From Sternotherus odoratus (taxonomy: Eukaryota > Chordata > Testudines > Kinosternidae): a stretch of DNA of 64,000 bases. The first letter of the stretch is position 1; the number at the start of each line of letters is the position of its first letter. A program made the translations under genes and the position numbers. The notes beneath the pieces are model-generated. The model made no database searches. It had not been told where the DNA came from and saw nothing but the letters and a program-made list of their open reading frames with translations. The stretch covers positions 180,550,920 through 180,614,919 of the forward strand of contig JAVMKO010000002.1 of assembly GCA_032164245.1 (NCBI GenBank). The letters run 5' to 3'. Shown here piece by piece: positions 22,541-33,500 of this stretch.

Positions 22541-22619
22541 CTATTCAGTCACTTTTAGGTGTAGAACATGACCTTGTACAGAAATCATATCAGGCCTCTT
22601 AATACTGAGGTTGCAAACG

Positions 22620-23702
22620 GCATATGTAAGAGCGGGTACCCCCAGCCTCTATGCTCTTGAGTACAAAGGCTGGGCCTCTTCTATGCCAGACCAACAAGTC
22701 CTCCACCCCAAGACACCTCCACCTTGCCAGTTGGGGTTCTTGGGGTCACCAATCGCTGCCACCAATCGGGTATACTTCCAAAACCTTGGAGGGGCCCCCG
22801 ATCTTCCCCTAACCCTGACTTTGTACCCCCTCCCTGGGTTTTAAAGTCAGAAACCGGAAAACTGCTTCTCTTCACCCTGACCAGCTGAAGGCAGACTTCC
22901 CTTAACCTTGTCTCTCTCAACCTGAGAGCCAGACCCTAACCTTGTACCCCTTCCTGGGATTCAAAGTCAGATACTTGGAGGCTGCTTTCTGTCCTTCACC
23001 CTCCCCGGTTGAAGGCAGACTTCCCCCACCCCTGTCTCTCTGTACTTGAGAGGCAGACACCTGAAAACTGCTTCCTCCCTCCCCCGTCTAACCTGACGGT
23101 AAGGAGAGACAGTCTTCACACTCCAGCTAGGCCCCTAGCTGCCCTGGTTCCTATTCCCTTCCCTTCCCCCTTCCCAGACTGGAAGCAGAGAAAAACCCTA
23201 AGGGAAATAAACCAGACGGTTTTATAACTAGAAAATTTAATAAAGAAAAAGGTTAAAGCAGAAATACAGACACTTTACATTTGGGGTTTCCCACTTTGGT
23301 CTGAAAAGGAAACGACATCCCAAAAGGCACGGCTTATTAGAAGAATCAAATTGTAATACTCACATTAGCTAAGTAGAAGTATCAGAAAAAGGTAGAGCCA
23401 TCTTTATAGCCAAAGATGGTCTAGAACCCTTGCCAGCTACCTTGGCAAGCTTCCTGCCTCATGTGCAGCCAAGATGGATCTCCCCTGGCCCTGGCCCTGG
23501 CCTCCTCCCTGGAAGCCAGCCAAGATGGAACTGACTGTTTTGCTCCTCCCTTCTTCATGGGCTCGAGGCTCCTCCCTCCCCCATGGCAGGGAAACTCCTA
23601 TGTTACCTGTCTCCGAAAACAAGCCCCACCCAGGCAAGGCACACTGTGTTAGATAACATAGTCCCACCCAGGCAAGACACCCTTCACACTTATAACAGCA
23701 TA
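22620..23702. mobile_element. Solo LTR nested in the Harbinger Myb intron
   Basis: The LTR 22625-23697 (1073 bp) runs tgtaagagcg...cttataaca, with identical 5-bp duplications gcata at 22620-22624 and 23698-23702. It contains 'aatttaataaagaaaaaggt' and several near-repeats of a block about 'ttgtaccccttcctgggatt' and 'gaaggcagacttcc'. It shares ends and the 'taataaagaaaa' region with the solo LTR at 43678-44410, so both belong to related families. It entered after the Harbinger. Orientation is not certain. Confidence 0.92.
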
Positions 23703-23794
23703 GTACTCCCATTGTGTACCATCCGAGACTGCATCTGCCTCCTAACCTTGAATGTATCTGTCTCATAACTTTCTTTGCCCACATTCGCCCACAG

Positions 23795-24327
23795 ATGAAC
23801 AATTATCTCAGAATCCCCTGTCCTGCTCCTGCCGCCGTGCATCGCTGATACGAAAGCGTAAAAAGTAAACGCGAACGCGCGATGATATGTTCAGTGAACT
23901 CCTGGAGAACTCGCGCGCTGAGGCAGCCCGCCAGACGGAATGGAGGGAAAGATTGATAGAGGCAAGGAATGGAGAGATACAGGCAAGGAATCGAGACAGG
24001 CAGGAATCGAGAGCCGCGGCAGAAAAGAGGGAAGAAATGTGGCTGCAGCGACAGGACCGCGAAGAAAGACGCATGGATGCTTTGATCCGGATAATGGAGG
24101 ACCAAAGCAACATGCTGCGGTCTCTGGTGGAGCTGCAGCAGGGCCAAAGATCACCTCTGCAGCCCCTGTCTAACCACCTCCCTCCCTCCCCAAGTCCCAT
24201 AGCTTCCCCACCCAAACGCGGGGTGAGAACACGGGGGGGCAAGCTCCGTGGACCGACCCACTCCACCCCACAAGCCAGCAGAAGCAGCAGCAGCAGCAGC
24301 AGGCTGACCTTCTCTGAAAACTTTTAA
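23795..24327 (+). pseudogene. Myb/SANT-like protein of Harbinger, exon 2
   Basis: The acceptor tttgcccacattcgcccacag ends at 23794. Joining to the exon-1 phase restores a codon across the junction (G|AT), supporting the splice. The frame reads EQLSQNPLSC..., reaches a basic KRKK patch, and hits TAA at 23866-23868. It reopens with DDMFSELLENSRAEAARQTE, a long charged coiled-coil (through MDALIRIMEDQSNMLRSLVE), a Pro/Ser-rich tail, and a short Ser run coded by AGC repeats before the stop at 24325. The internal stop plus the exon-1 frameshift make the gene non-functional as read. Confidence 0.85.
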
Positions 24328-24558
24328 AAGCTGCTGTGTCTTGGCCACCCCTCCTCTGTCCGCTCCTCCCCCAGTGCGACTGCTGGTTTCCCTCCAGGCT
24401 ACCATGACAGTGATCCCCTGTATTTGTATTTCTGATGAAGCAATAAAGGAACCATGATTTTTAAAACAGTGAATTTATTTCCTCTGAAAGCAGGGGGAGG
24501 GGGGAGGGAAAGAGGGTTCAAGGACAGCAGGCTTAGAGCACAGCAAGGGAGCAGGTTC

Positions 24559-25882
24559 TCAAACGCCATGTCGGGCACTCATAAAACTGGCTTTCAAGGC
24601 GTCCCTGAGGCGCAGGGCCTCATGGTGCGCTCTTCTACTTTCCCTGCTGTCTGGCTGCTGGTAAGTAGCAGACAGTAAATTTGCCTCTGCCTCCCAGCCC
24701 GCCATAAATGTTTCCCCCTTGCTCTCACAGATATTGTGGAGCACAGAGCAAGCAGCAATAACAATGGGGATATTTCTCTCGCTGATGTCTGAGCGAATCA
24801 GTAACGAACGCCATCTCCCCTTCAGATGGCCAAATGCACACTCTACAGCCATTCTGCACTTGCTCAGCCTGTAATTGAACAGCTCCTGACCCGTGTCCAG
24901 GGCTCCTGTGTAGGGCTTCATAAGCCAGGGCATTAGGGGGTAGGCTGGGTCCCCAGTGATAACGATCGGCATTTCCATCCCCCCCCCCCATGGAAATTTT
25001 CTGGTCGGGGAAGAAAGTGCCTTGCTGCAGCTGTCTAAAAATCCTAGAGTTCCTGAACACTCGAGCGTCATGAAGCTTTCCCGGCCACCCCACGTACAGG
25101 TCGGTGAAACGTCCCTTGTGGTCAACCACTGCTTGCATGACCATTGAATAATATCCCTTCCGGTTTCTGTACTCAGCGGCCTCGTAGTCCGGTGCCAGGA
25201 TAGGGATATGAGTCCCATCTATAGCCCCACCACAGTTAGAGAATCCCATGGCGGCAAAGCCATCTATTGTAGCTTGCAGGTTCCCGAGGTTTATAACCCG
25301 GGGTAGCAGCTGCTCGACGATTGCCCTGCTTACTTGCATCACAGCAAAGCCCACTGTAGACCTATCCACCCCAAACTGATTCGCGACTGACCGGTAGCTG
25401 TCTGGCGTTGCAAGCTTCCAGAGGGCTATCGCCACTCGCTTCTCAACTGTAAGGGCCGCTCTCATTTTGGTATTCTCGCGCCAGAGGGCCGGGGACAGCA
25501 AGTCACAAAGTTCCATGAACGTGCCCTTTCGCATGCGGAAGTTTCTGAGCCACTGGGAGTCATCCCAGACCCGCAGCACTATGCGATCCCACCAGTCCAT
25601 GCTTGTTTCCCTGACCCAGAATCGGCGTTCGATGGCATGAGCCTGCCCCATTGCCACCAAATTTGACAGATTGTCAGTCGCCCTACTTCCAAAAACGTCA
25701 GTGTCCCTGTCGTCCCTGCTGTGCACGTCCTTGTCCATCTCCTCCTCACTGTCGTCGGGTTCCAGAAAGCGCAGTTGTCCCCGGATCGCATTCCTCTGCA
25801 GATGGTACAGCATGAAATCCGCAACCATGATCGAGGTCTTCACAATGGCCATTACTGTTTCCGTGGTGTCAGCGGGCTCCAT
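24559..25882 (-). pseudogene. HARBI1-like DDE nuclease of the Harbinger transposon, one frameshift
   Basis: The protein starts MEPADTTETVMAIVKTSIMV. Residues 83-200 hold a helical region including WKLATPDSYRSVANQFGVDR, an HTH-like segment. The DDE nuclease follows: first Asp at residue 222 in GGAIDGTHIPI, second in YVGWPGKLHDARVF (Asp 272). After the frameshift come GDPAYPLMPWLMKPY and the catalytic Glu in CRMAVECAFGHLKGRWRSL. The reading frame breaks at an 11-base C run, 24979-24989, so the last third is in another frame and ends at 24559 (...SFMSARHGV). One homopolymer indel is the only lesion noticed; it may be a sequencing error. The nuclease would cut at TWA sites. Confidence 0.93.
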
Positions 25883-25940
25883 GCTTGTAGTGCTATGGCG
25901 TTAGCGCGGCACGGAGAAAGGGCGCGAATTATGGGATGCC

Positions 25941-26088
25941 TACCCACAGTGCACCGCTCGTAATGGGGGTCGGCGGCGCAGAAAAAGGGCGCGAAATTTG
26001 GAAATGCCTACCCATAGTGCAGCACTCGAAATGGTGCCTGCTGGGGGATCCGGGAACTGTGGGATAGATACCCACAGTGCAACGCTCA
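25941..26088. promoter_or_regulatory. Three subterminal direct repeats near the right Harbinger end
   Basis: A 20-bp word of the form taccca(c/t)agtgca(c/g/a)c(g/a)ctc(g/a) occurs at 25941, 26009 and 26069. The repeats sit between the nuclease start (25882, minus) and the right terminus (26233). Subterminal repeats of this type are where Harbinger Myb-like proteins are known to bind. The position also places them in the nuclease promoter, so they could couple excision to expression. This is inference. Confidence 0.55.
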
Positions 26089-26399
26089 TTATGTCGACGC
26101 TTGCAAAAGTTGTGCGGACAGACACTGTCGACTTGCTGTGCTTAGTGAAGACACACAAAATCGACTGTATACAGTCTGCTTCACAAAATCGAATTAAAGG
26201 AAATCGACCTACTGCTGTAGTGAAGACATACCCTAAATCACTTGGTGGTGGCAGCACACTGTTTAAGAACAAGGTGGAATTTGTGCCTTGGGAAAGTTCT
26301 TAATCTAAGCTGGTAAAAATTAAGTTTAGGGGATCTTTCATGCGGGTCCTCGCATCTGTACCCTAGAGTTCAAAGAGGGGAGGGAACCCTGACAATGTG

Positions 26400-26559
26400 A
26401 CTTGGTAGTCTTTTTATGTAATGCATTGTTGGAAGAGTCCTATATACTTGATCCAGGCAATGGAAGACTATGAGGTGTAAAACTTGGGTTAAATTAAACG
26501 TATATATAGAGCAGTGTGTCGTCTGTGCTGAAGACAGTGCAACCCAAAATACTCTAATA
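26400..26559. other. Short spacer, nothing recognised
   Basis: Non-coding sequence between the LTR and the hAT fragment. Confidence 0.4.
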
Positions 26560-27092
26560 CAGGGGTTGGAAAACATTTTGGCCTGAGGGCCACATTGGAG
26601 TTCAAAATTGTGTGGAGGGCTCGGTAGGGAAGGCTGTGCCTCCCCAAACATCTTGTCCCCGCCCCCTATCTGAACCCCACCCACTTCCCGCCCCCTGACT
26701 GCCCCCCTCGGAATTCCCAACCCATCCAATGCCACCCCCCCGCCGCTCCTTGTACCCTCATCGCCCCTTTGGAGACTACCCCATACTCTAACTGCCCCCC
26801 CCGGACCCCATCCCCAATCTAAGCCGACCTTCTCTTTGTTCCCTGACTGCCAACTCCTGAGACACCACCACCTATTTTAAGCCACCCCTTCCCCTGTTTA
26901 CCGTGGTCAGCCAGGCACCCCAGCCTGGGAGAGAGGGGCCCTGCCGCACTTGGCCCGGCACCCTGGCTTGGAAGTGCGGGGCCCTGCGGCTTGCCACACT
27001 GGGCCCAGCGCCCCCGATCGGGAGAACAGGGCCACTGATACCGCTCCCCTGTCCTGAGCCCGCGGGCTGGATAAAAATGGCTGGTGGCCATT
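26560..27092. mobile_element. hAT-type element fragment, right end missing
   Basis: Begins caggggttggaaaacatttt, then ggcctgagggccacattgga, the typical left end of a GC-rich hAT family related in style to the elements at 6565 and 36196. The interior is C-rich, then 'cagcctgggagagaggggcc'-like near-duplicates. The text stops resembling the family near 27092, and no inverted terminus (...ccaacccctg) or 8-bp duplication is found. It is therefore truncated or older. Confidence 0.65.
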
Positions 27093-27719
27093 TAGTTTTA
27101 CTAACCAATTTGAGCAGAAGGGATGAACAACTGTAATACAGTGGAATTTCACATTTAGGAATTAATAAACTTATTAACAATGCTCATTATATAAGCTGAA
27201 AAAATGTGAGTATAAAATGTTTATATATACTCTTAGGCAATCTGTTAGAAATTATAACACAGATGGAAATATTTTGTTTTATGGAAATAATAGTATTTTG
27301 ATGTCGTATATTTGTTCCTTGGTATTTGAAAATTTAATGATAAACACATGCACACACAAATCCTTTACCTTAATATCAAGCAGTGATATTAAGGTTGCAC
27401 GGAAAAGCAATATACTGCTACAATTCTGCTTTAAGGTAGTGAAGCAAAAAAGCTCAAACTTTCTTTTCCAGACCACTTGAAGGTTAGTGAGGGTCTCCGC
27501 AGACCACTTAATAATTTTTCCAAATGTTGTTTGTACCATTAGCTAACTATTGTAAGGTGCTTTGGATAAAAGCGCTTTATAAAATAATAATTAAAACATT
27601 TTGTTCTACAAATAAAAGCACACAACTCATATTTTAATATCAGTAGTCTTACTTTTCTAATGTGATGGATGTGCCCTCTCTCCCCTACCATGGAAGCCCC
27701 CGAGCTGGGACTGGGAAGG
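27093..27719. other. AT-rich spacer with a SINE-tail-like relic
   Basis: Mostly unrecognised. At about 27545-27590 the wording 'aaggtgctttggataaaagc', then 'gctttataaaataataatta', resembles the tail of ancient tRNA-derived SINEs. No body is visible upstream, so this is only a hint. Confidence 0.45.
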
Positions 27720-28437
27720 AACGGTGTGGCGGGGTGACCACCCATCCCTACCAGAAGGGTCTTGGGAAAGCCCCAAAAGGGGTTTAAAATAGCCCAAGGA
27801 GGGGGTTAAGGCTGGGAGCCAGCAGGCCTTTCAGGCCTGATTGGGCATTAGGCCCAGCTGGGCGGCCACGCCCCAAACACAGGCCTGTATAAAGGCTGGG
27901 AGGCAGGAGCCTAGAGGAAACCGTCTCCTCTGTATTCAGAAGGAGACAGGCCTGACTGCAGGAGCTGAAGCCAGGTACCTGGGTTAGGGCAGAGGGAGCT
28001 GGGCAGGCTCTAGCCAAGAGCCCCAGGCCTCCGGGCCTGACACAGGCCCGACCCAGGAGTACCAAGGCTGCAGGGGGCAGCCCAGAGCTGGAGATAGCGA
28101 CAGCAGGCCAACCCTCCTTGCCTGTGATGAGAAGCCATGATACTGCAGTCCGCCCCGGTGAGCGGGGGCAAGTGGTGACTGACAGTGGCACACTCTGAGG
28201 TGAGGTGGGGATAGGGGGTAGCGGGTTCCCCCGGGGAGGGGAGACCCTCACACCAAGGGGGTACTGCAGGGGTGCAGCACCCACAGCTGGAGGGCACAGG
28301 GGTCCAGGAGGGACACGGCACCAGCAAAGGAGCCGGGCATCAACCTGCGGAGGGCGCTCCTGACGCTGAAGGAGCTGATTCCCCAGACGACCAGCGGGAG
28401 GTGCCGCAGGGGTGAGTGGTGACCCCGTTACAAACGG
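27720..28437 (+). mobile_element. Solo LTR with TATA box and 5-bp target duplications
   Basis: The LTR 27725-28432 (708 bp) runs tgtggcggggtgacc...gtgaccccgttaca, and both flanks are aacgg (27720-27724, 28433-28437). A TATA-like tgtataaaggctgg at 27885 supports + orientation. The GC-rich 'gggtgacc' ends look like those of turtle Gypsy-type LTRs, by memory only. Long open frames on the minus strand are GC by-products. No internal retroelement sequence adjoins. Confidence 0.92.
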
Positions 28438-30440
28438 GCATCCCCCCCTGCCACAGCAGCCACAGGGCTGAGGCTTGGAAGGAGGGCTTTCTCTCCCTGG
28501 AAGCCACAGCCCTGGTGCTGGGGAAAGTTGCCTCTTTCTCTGGCCACTGCAGCCTTGCATGTCCCAAATTCCTCTCACTTCACTTCCACCTCCCTCTTAC
28601 CCTTTATTCCCCCCCCAAGGCCACCACCTCACTGTACAGGTTCATCTTCTTCAGAGTCCAGGCACCTAATTAGTGGAGACTTGCCTGTGTGGCTCCACTA
28701 ATTAGGAGGCTGGGCCTTCAATTTTTCATCTGTGGACCACCTGACTGGAGCTTGCGGACCATTGGTGGTTCACAGGCCACAGTTTGAGAGCCTTTGTCCT
28801 AAGGTACTTAGAAAATGCCATCAGTTGTCTAACTAGCTCAAGGCATTTTTCACAGATATGTCTAGCACTGTTCAAGTGTCATGCAAAATTGATACCACAT
28901 TTTTGTTGTTTTTCCTCTTGAAATCTTTAATGAGCAAATTAGAGATCTACAGGCAAAATCTAGTGCACCTATCTCCATATGATTCTCTTCACTCAATAAT
29001 TCATGATGACATGTGCATGTTACTTTTGAACAGCCAAGATTCATATAGCATTTTATAACATTGTGGTTCTTTATCAATTGTTGGTGGACAGAGTGGCAAA
29101 GGATTGAAAATATGAGCACAGCAATGTTAAGATGGCAAAAAAAGAACAAATAAGGGGTTAAATCCTGGTCCCCAGTGAAGTCAATGAAAATTTTGCCATT
29201 GACTTGAATTGGGCCAGATTTTGCCCACTTTAAGAATTATAGTAAAGTAATTTCAAAGGATGAGTGAGTAAAGGTCTTGCTGTTAATATGAGCGATTGTT
29301 AAAATGAAAACTATATTTACTGATAAACAATTTTTGTGGTGATCAGTGAATGGCCACAAGTGACTGAGCCAAATTCTGTTGTCATTTATACCTGTTAAGT
29401 CCAGTTATCTTCAGTGCGATCAGTAGAATGGTATGGCTCTGACTGAGGGCAGAATTTGGCCCAGTATGTTATGCTAGGTGAAATTGTATCCAATGATTTT
29501 TCCCAATAGAAAAGTATATCCTACTTCAAAAGCTGGGAATCATATATTTTAGTATATTTAATTAAGTGAACATTGATAAAACCACAATTTTCTTTTCATG
29601 AGAGATGAATTTAAAGTCCTCTTGTCTACCCAACAAAAAGCCATTCAGTGAGGGAACAGAGTTGTAAGAATGTGTTAATTCTGTAGCTACAGCAAGACTA
29701 AAACCTCATGCTAATCATTTAATTCTTGAAGAGAGATCCAATAAAGTAAATTAGCGGGGCTGAATGTGGAAGCAATAATTGATATGCACCATAATGAAAA
29801 TAAATGGCCACGGGGTAAATTATGGTAAAGCGAAAAACAGTACAATCAGCATGACTAAGCCTTCCCAAGAGAAAATGGAAAGGAAGACCTTTGACCTACA
29901 TTTACATATTGACAAAAGAGAAAAAATACACTCTTAATTCCTTGTATTTTATGCTACATTATCTCTGATGCTCACTTTGAATCTTTGCACCTTAAATAAG
30001 CAATAAGAAACTCAAAGGTGCAAATCTGCTAGAAGTGTGTGTTTTGTGCTGTATCACCCAATTCTCAAATTATTATTGTGGATCTTTACATACACAGGGC
30101 CTAACATGAAGCACAGCCTTTATTTCTGTGTGTTGAAAAGAATCTTTGTAGTACACTTCTTAACTACATACTTCGATAAAATGTTTCCCCATTTTACATT
30201 CATTTCCCTTGTGATCATGAGGATTTGTTATCTACATCCATAGCTTTATATGGCATCTCTATAGGGAAGGCCAGATCTGAAGATGATGTGCAAAATGCAT
30301 ATGTTGAGTAACTGTCTGTGGAATGGTATCAAAATGGAGGATGGGCGAAGCAGATGCCTAATTTGATGACATATTGTGCAAGATATTGCTGTAGTGATTA
30401 TCCTTTTTCTCGGGGGCAATTACATTGGTAATCTAACATA
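28438..30440. other. Non-coding stretch with small palindromic repeats
   Basis: At 28735-28800 a fragment 'gaccattggtggttcacagg' and 'ccacagtttgagagcc' resembles the 3' end of a small hAT-derived repeat. Two imperfect inverted-repeat units lie at 29158-29222 (arms aaatcctggtcccca / gggccagatttt, with agtcaatg pairing to cattgact) and 29369-29463 (arms ccaaattctg / cagaatttgg). These are common short palindromic repeats in sauropsid DNA, class unknown to me. No exon seen. Confidence 0.5.
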
Positions 30441-30444
30441 TAAT

Positions 30445-30545
30445 CAGAAATGTAGGGATGGATGCAACCTCAAGGAGTCATGTCCAGACCCCTGCACTGA
30501 GGTGGGACTGAGTAAACCTATATGTAAACCTGTTCCTAGTTAACA
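30445..30545 (-). repeat. CR1 LINE 3'-end fragment
   Basis: On the + strand, 'tgtagggatggatgcaacct', then 'caaggagtcatgtccagacc', then 'cctgcactgaggtgggactg' is the antisense of a CR1 3' end. It decays after about 30545. Confidence 0.65.
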
Positions 30546-33500
30546 TGTACTGCACATATACAGATATCATGAAAAATATTTTTAAGACAAATGTATTAGA
30601 AGAAAGTGAAACTGTGTTTGAGGAGTGTATGGGGAGAACCTGTGACAATAATACGGGTTGTCCAATACTAGTAAGGTTATCACAGGGTAAAATGGTTGTG
30701 GACTGAAAAACTACGTCAGAACCTGAGTTCATATTCACCAATGTAACATAAGTAAAACTGAAATGTGAGAGGAGTACCTCAATGTTAGTGGCTTTTCTTC
30801 AGATGAGACATTAAATCCAAATCCCTTCCAGGTATCTGGCAGCCATGGAAGTGGAAGTTTAAGGAAGCTAAGGTGAGATAATACTCTGAAAAGTGATTGA
30901 TTCTGAAACTATTAAATTGTAGAGTTCTAAGTTTTTCTCAAGTATTTCCATTTCAGATGTGTGTAGTGTACAGGAATAAGATTGATTTTCTAGTTGCCCA
31001 CTGGGATCTTTACATTTTGCTCTGTTCTTTCTGGCTCAGTCATCCTAACCAGTAATATAGACTTTGCCACTGGAATTCTAGTTTAAAGTTATGGTATATG
31101 GCATGTCAGAAAATTATCTTGCTCACTCTTCCAAACCTATATTAGCTCTTTGATACTAATGGAAGTAAAGTAGTAGTAAAAACTTACTTTAGAGTAATAG
31201 ATATGTCTCAAAAACAATCCAAACAAAAAACAGAAGTAGATTTGTTATGTCAGAAGGTACCTTTTTTATATAGTCACTTTTCAAACCATAACTGTATTTC
31301 CACAAAACAAATGAGGGGTAATAGTGTCTTGGCCAGCTTTCCCTTGCTGGTTTACTTTCCAAAGGGGTATGTGGATGTGGTATGTTTCTGAATGTGTAAT
31401 GGATAATCTGTTTGCCAAATAATGAGTTATTATTGACTAACAATGTTGAATAGCTTTGAGTAGAAAGGCTCTGTGCAAAATTCAGATTCTGTTGTCCTAT
31501 TATAGAAATATCCAGACTTACAGATATACTTAAGAGAAAGCATTGTCTGGTCCTTAGAGCACTGGCCTACCAACTGAGTGCTAGACTGCGCCGCTGGCCT
31601 GTGTCCACCTCCACTCCAGGCCAGCCCGAGCACCATGTTTTGCTTTCTGCTTGACCCCTAGTTTTATTCATTGTACAGATTTTATGATGCTGTTTCAACT
31701 CATTGACATCTTTTTTAGCTGTTTCCATTGATACAACAATTTCTGTTTTACTTGTTTTTTTAAAGGAGCAGGTTATTCAGGCCCAACTCTTGTAGACTTC
31801 AGTTTCCTTCTCAATTTGACTAATACTGTAGTGGCTTTTTTTAACCACTGTGTTCTTGGATTAGGATCCTGGCTTCCTCAGAAATGGTTGTCTCTTGCTC
31901 TTTAAATACTGTATGTAATATTTATAAACCACTCTCATGGTCCAAATAACCATGTTTACTGATCATATTTAACATGCAAGGACTAGCTACATATATACCT
32001 TGGGGTTCTGGTGGCTTTTGGTTCACAAACTATTAAAAGTATACTACTGATTTCTATACCACTATTCTTGCTCCAGTGTGGTCATTCAAACATACTTTTC
32101 AGTGGTTCTTATGCAGATTTTTTGTTCTTATTTTTAGATACCTTGTTATAATATAGGGGATCATGAAATATTTTAAAAATTATTGAAATTAAAAATATTT
32201 TCTAGACTGTCTCAAAATAAATGAGATAAATCATACTTGTGGAGTTTGCCTTGGATAATATTCTTGTTCTGGACCCTCAAAATGGAGTTTTTGTTTGTTT
32301 GTTTTAGTGGAAGTAAGTCTAACTGCTTGCTTCAAGAATGGAAAGGAATAAAAACAAACAAACCCAAAGCATATATATATGCTTAAAGAATATTAAACAG
32401 TGGGTATATTTTGTTAGTAAGAATGATGCTGAATCAGTTTTGTTAAATGGGAGCTAGCTGACTTTTATGCTTAGGGCATACTCTGTATAACAATTTAGAC
32501 TGCTTTGGGACCCAGAAGAAGTGGATTACTTTCCATTAAACTATTGTTTCTACGGAACAATTGTCAGGTTGGGGTCCCCCCCCCTCAGAATACTTCCCCC
32601 AAGGCAGACGTGTATAATAGTTTCATTGTAATCCTTGAGTGGTACAGTAAGATGCTGACACCTTATCCTCCAGACCAGACTCACATTGAATAGGGCTGGT
32701 TGAAAAACTGGAAATGATTTTGTGAATGTTCTGAAATTCTGAAACCATGTCCATTCACAGGGTTCAAACTGTTCCCTTTTCCATAACATTTCCATGCTAT
32801 ATTTTGACAAATGAGTGAGTAAATAGTCAATTTTTTATCTAACTCAAAAATCACTATTTTTATATAGTGGGAAGTGCATTTTTTTCCACTGAAAATGGAT
32901 TTTGATTAACAAAATTTTTCTGAAACAAATTAAGTTATGGAAAGTGAAGTATTTGTGGGAGAAAGCACACCCAGGGATTTAAAATTTTAGATAAATTAAA
33001 AACCTATTCCAAGACATTTTCTTTTCTCTAGAAGTCTAAGACTTGGACACATTTTCGTTTTTATGATCTGTAGAGTTTAGTGTCATTACTGTCCTGGTTT
33101 TGAAATTTCTGACTAATTACTAATGCTTTCTAATATGTTTAATCAAAATTCTGTACATAATGATTTCTGAAAGGGTTTGAATAGTACTTTTAGTGAATAA
33201 TAACCAAGAATAAGAAATGAGAGGAAGAGTGCACACAAAGAGTATAATGATGGAAAGTAGAAAATTTGAAGGCCAGGTAATGTAAATACACATAAGTACT
33301 TTGCAGAATAATAATGTGATCAGTAGAGTTTCAAGTAATCTGATGGGACTGAAAAAGCTTAGATTAAAATGCTTGTCAATCAGTAGATGTGTTTTGAGAG
33401 CTATTTCCCTGGAGGTGGGCTTGGTGGGGGGTGCAGGAAATAACCATGTAATATGTTTTCATCATCATGATCTCCACTACTAACTTTCTTCTCTGTATGT

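Larger units (their letters stand above)
20756..26236. mobile_element. PIF/Harbinger DNA transposon, coding but damaged
   Basis: The element spans 20759-26233 (5475 bp including a nested LTR). It has termini gggcctgtcttcactacgac and, reversed at the right, gggtatgtcttcactacagc, with taa duplicated on both sides (20756-20758, 26234-26236). It carries both hallmark genes, a Myb/SANT-like protein on + and a DDE nuclease on -, convergently arranged, plus a possible third antisense gene. Each hallmark gene has at least one disabling lesion, so this copy is unlikely to move by itself. Subterminal repeats at both ends are candidate binding sites for the Myb-like protein. Confidence 0.95.
20156..26399 (+). 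mobile_element. Solo LTR interrupted by a Harbinger transposon
   Basis: LTR halves are 20161-20758 and 26237-26394, with termini tgtcataacc...ccctgaca and identical 5-bp duplications atgtg (20156-20160 and 26395-26399). Without the insert the LTR is about 756 bp. It is collinear with the copy at 13012, which confirms that the two halves join at taa. The LTR therefore predates the Harbinger. No internal retroviral sequence adjoins it, so it is a solo LTR. Confidence 0.93.

Noticed and set aside
24151..24405. Frames antisense to the Myb-like exon 2
   Set aside because: Shadows of the Harbinger Myb-like coding sequence.
27784..28578. 264-codon minus-strand frame
   Set aside because: It overlaps a solo LTR with exact 5-bp duplications and is antisense to its TATA box. 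GC-rich by-product.
31540..31625. tRNA-like wording around 'gagcactggcctaccaact'
   Set aside because: It cannot be folded into a tRNA with proper arms by eye, and no complete A and B boxes are present. Possibly a worn SINE head.
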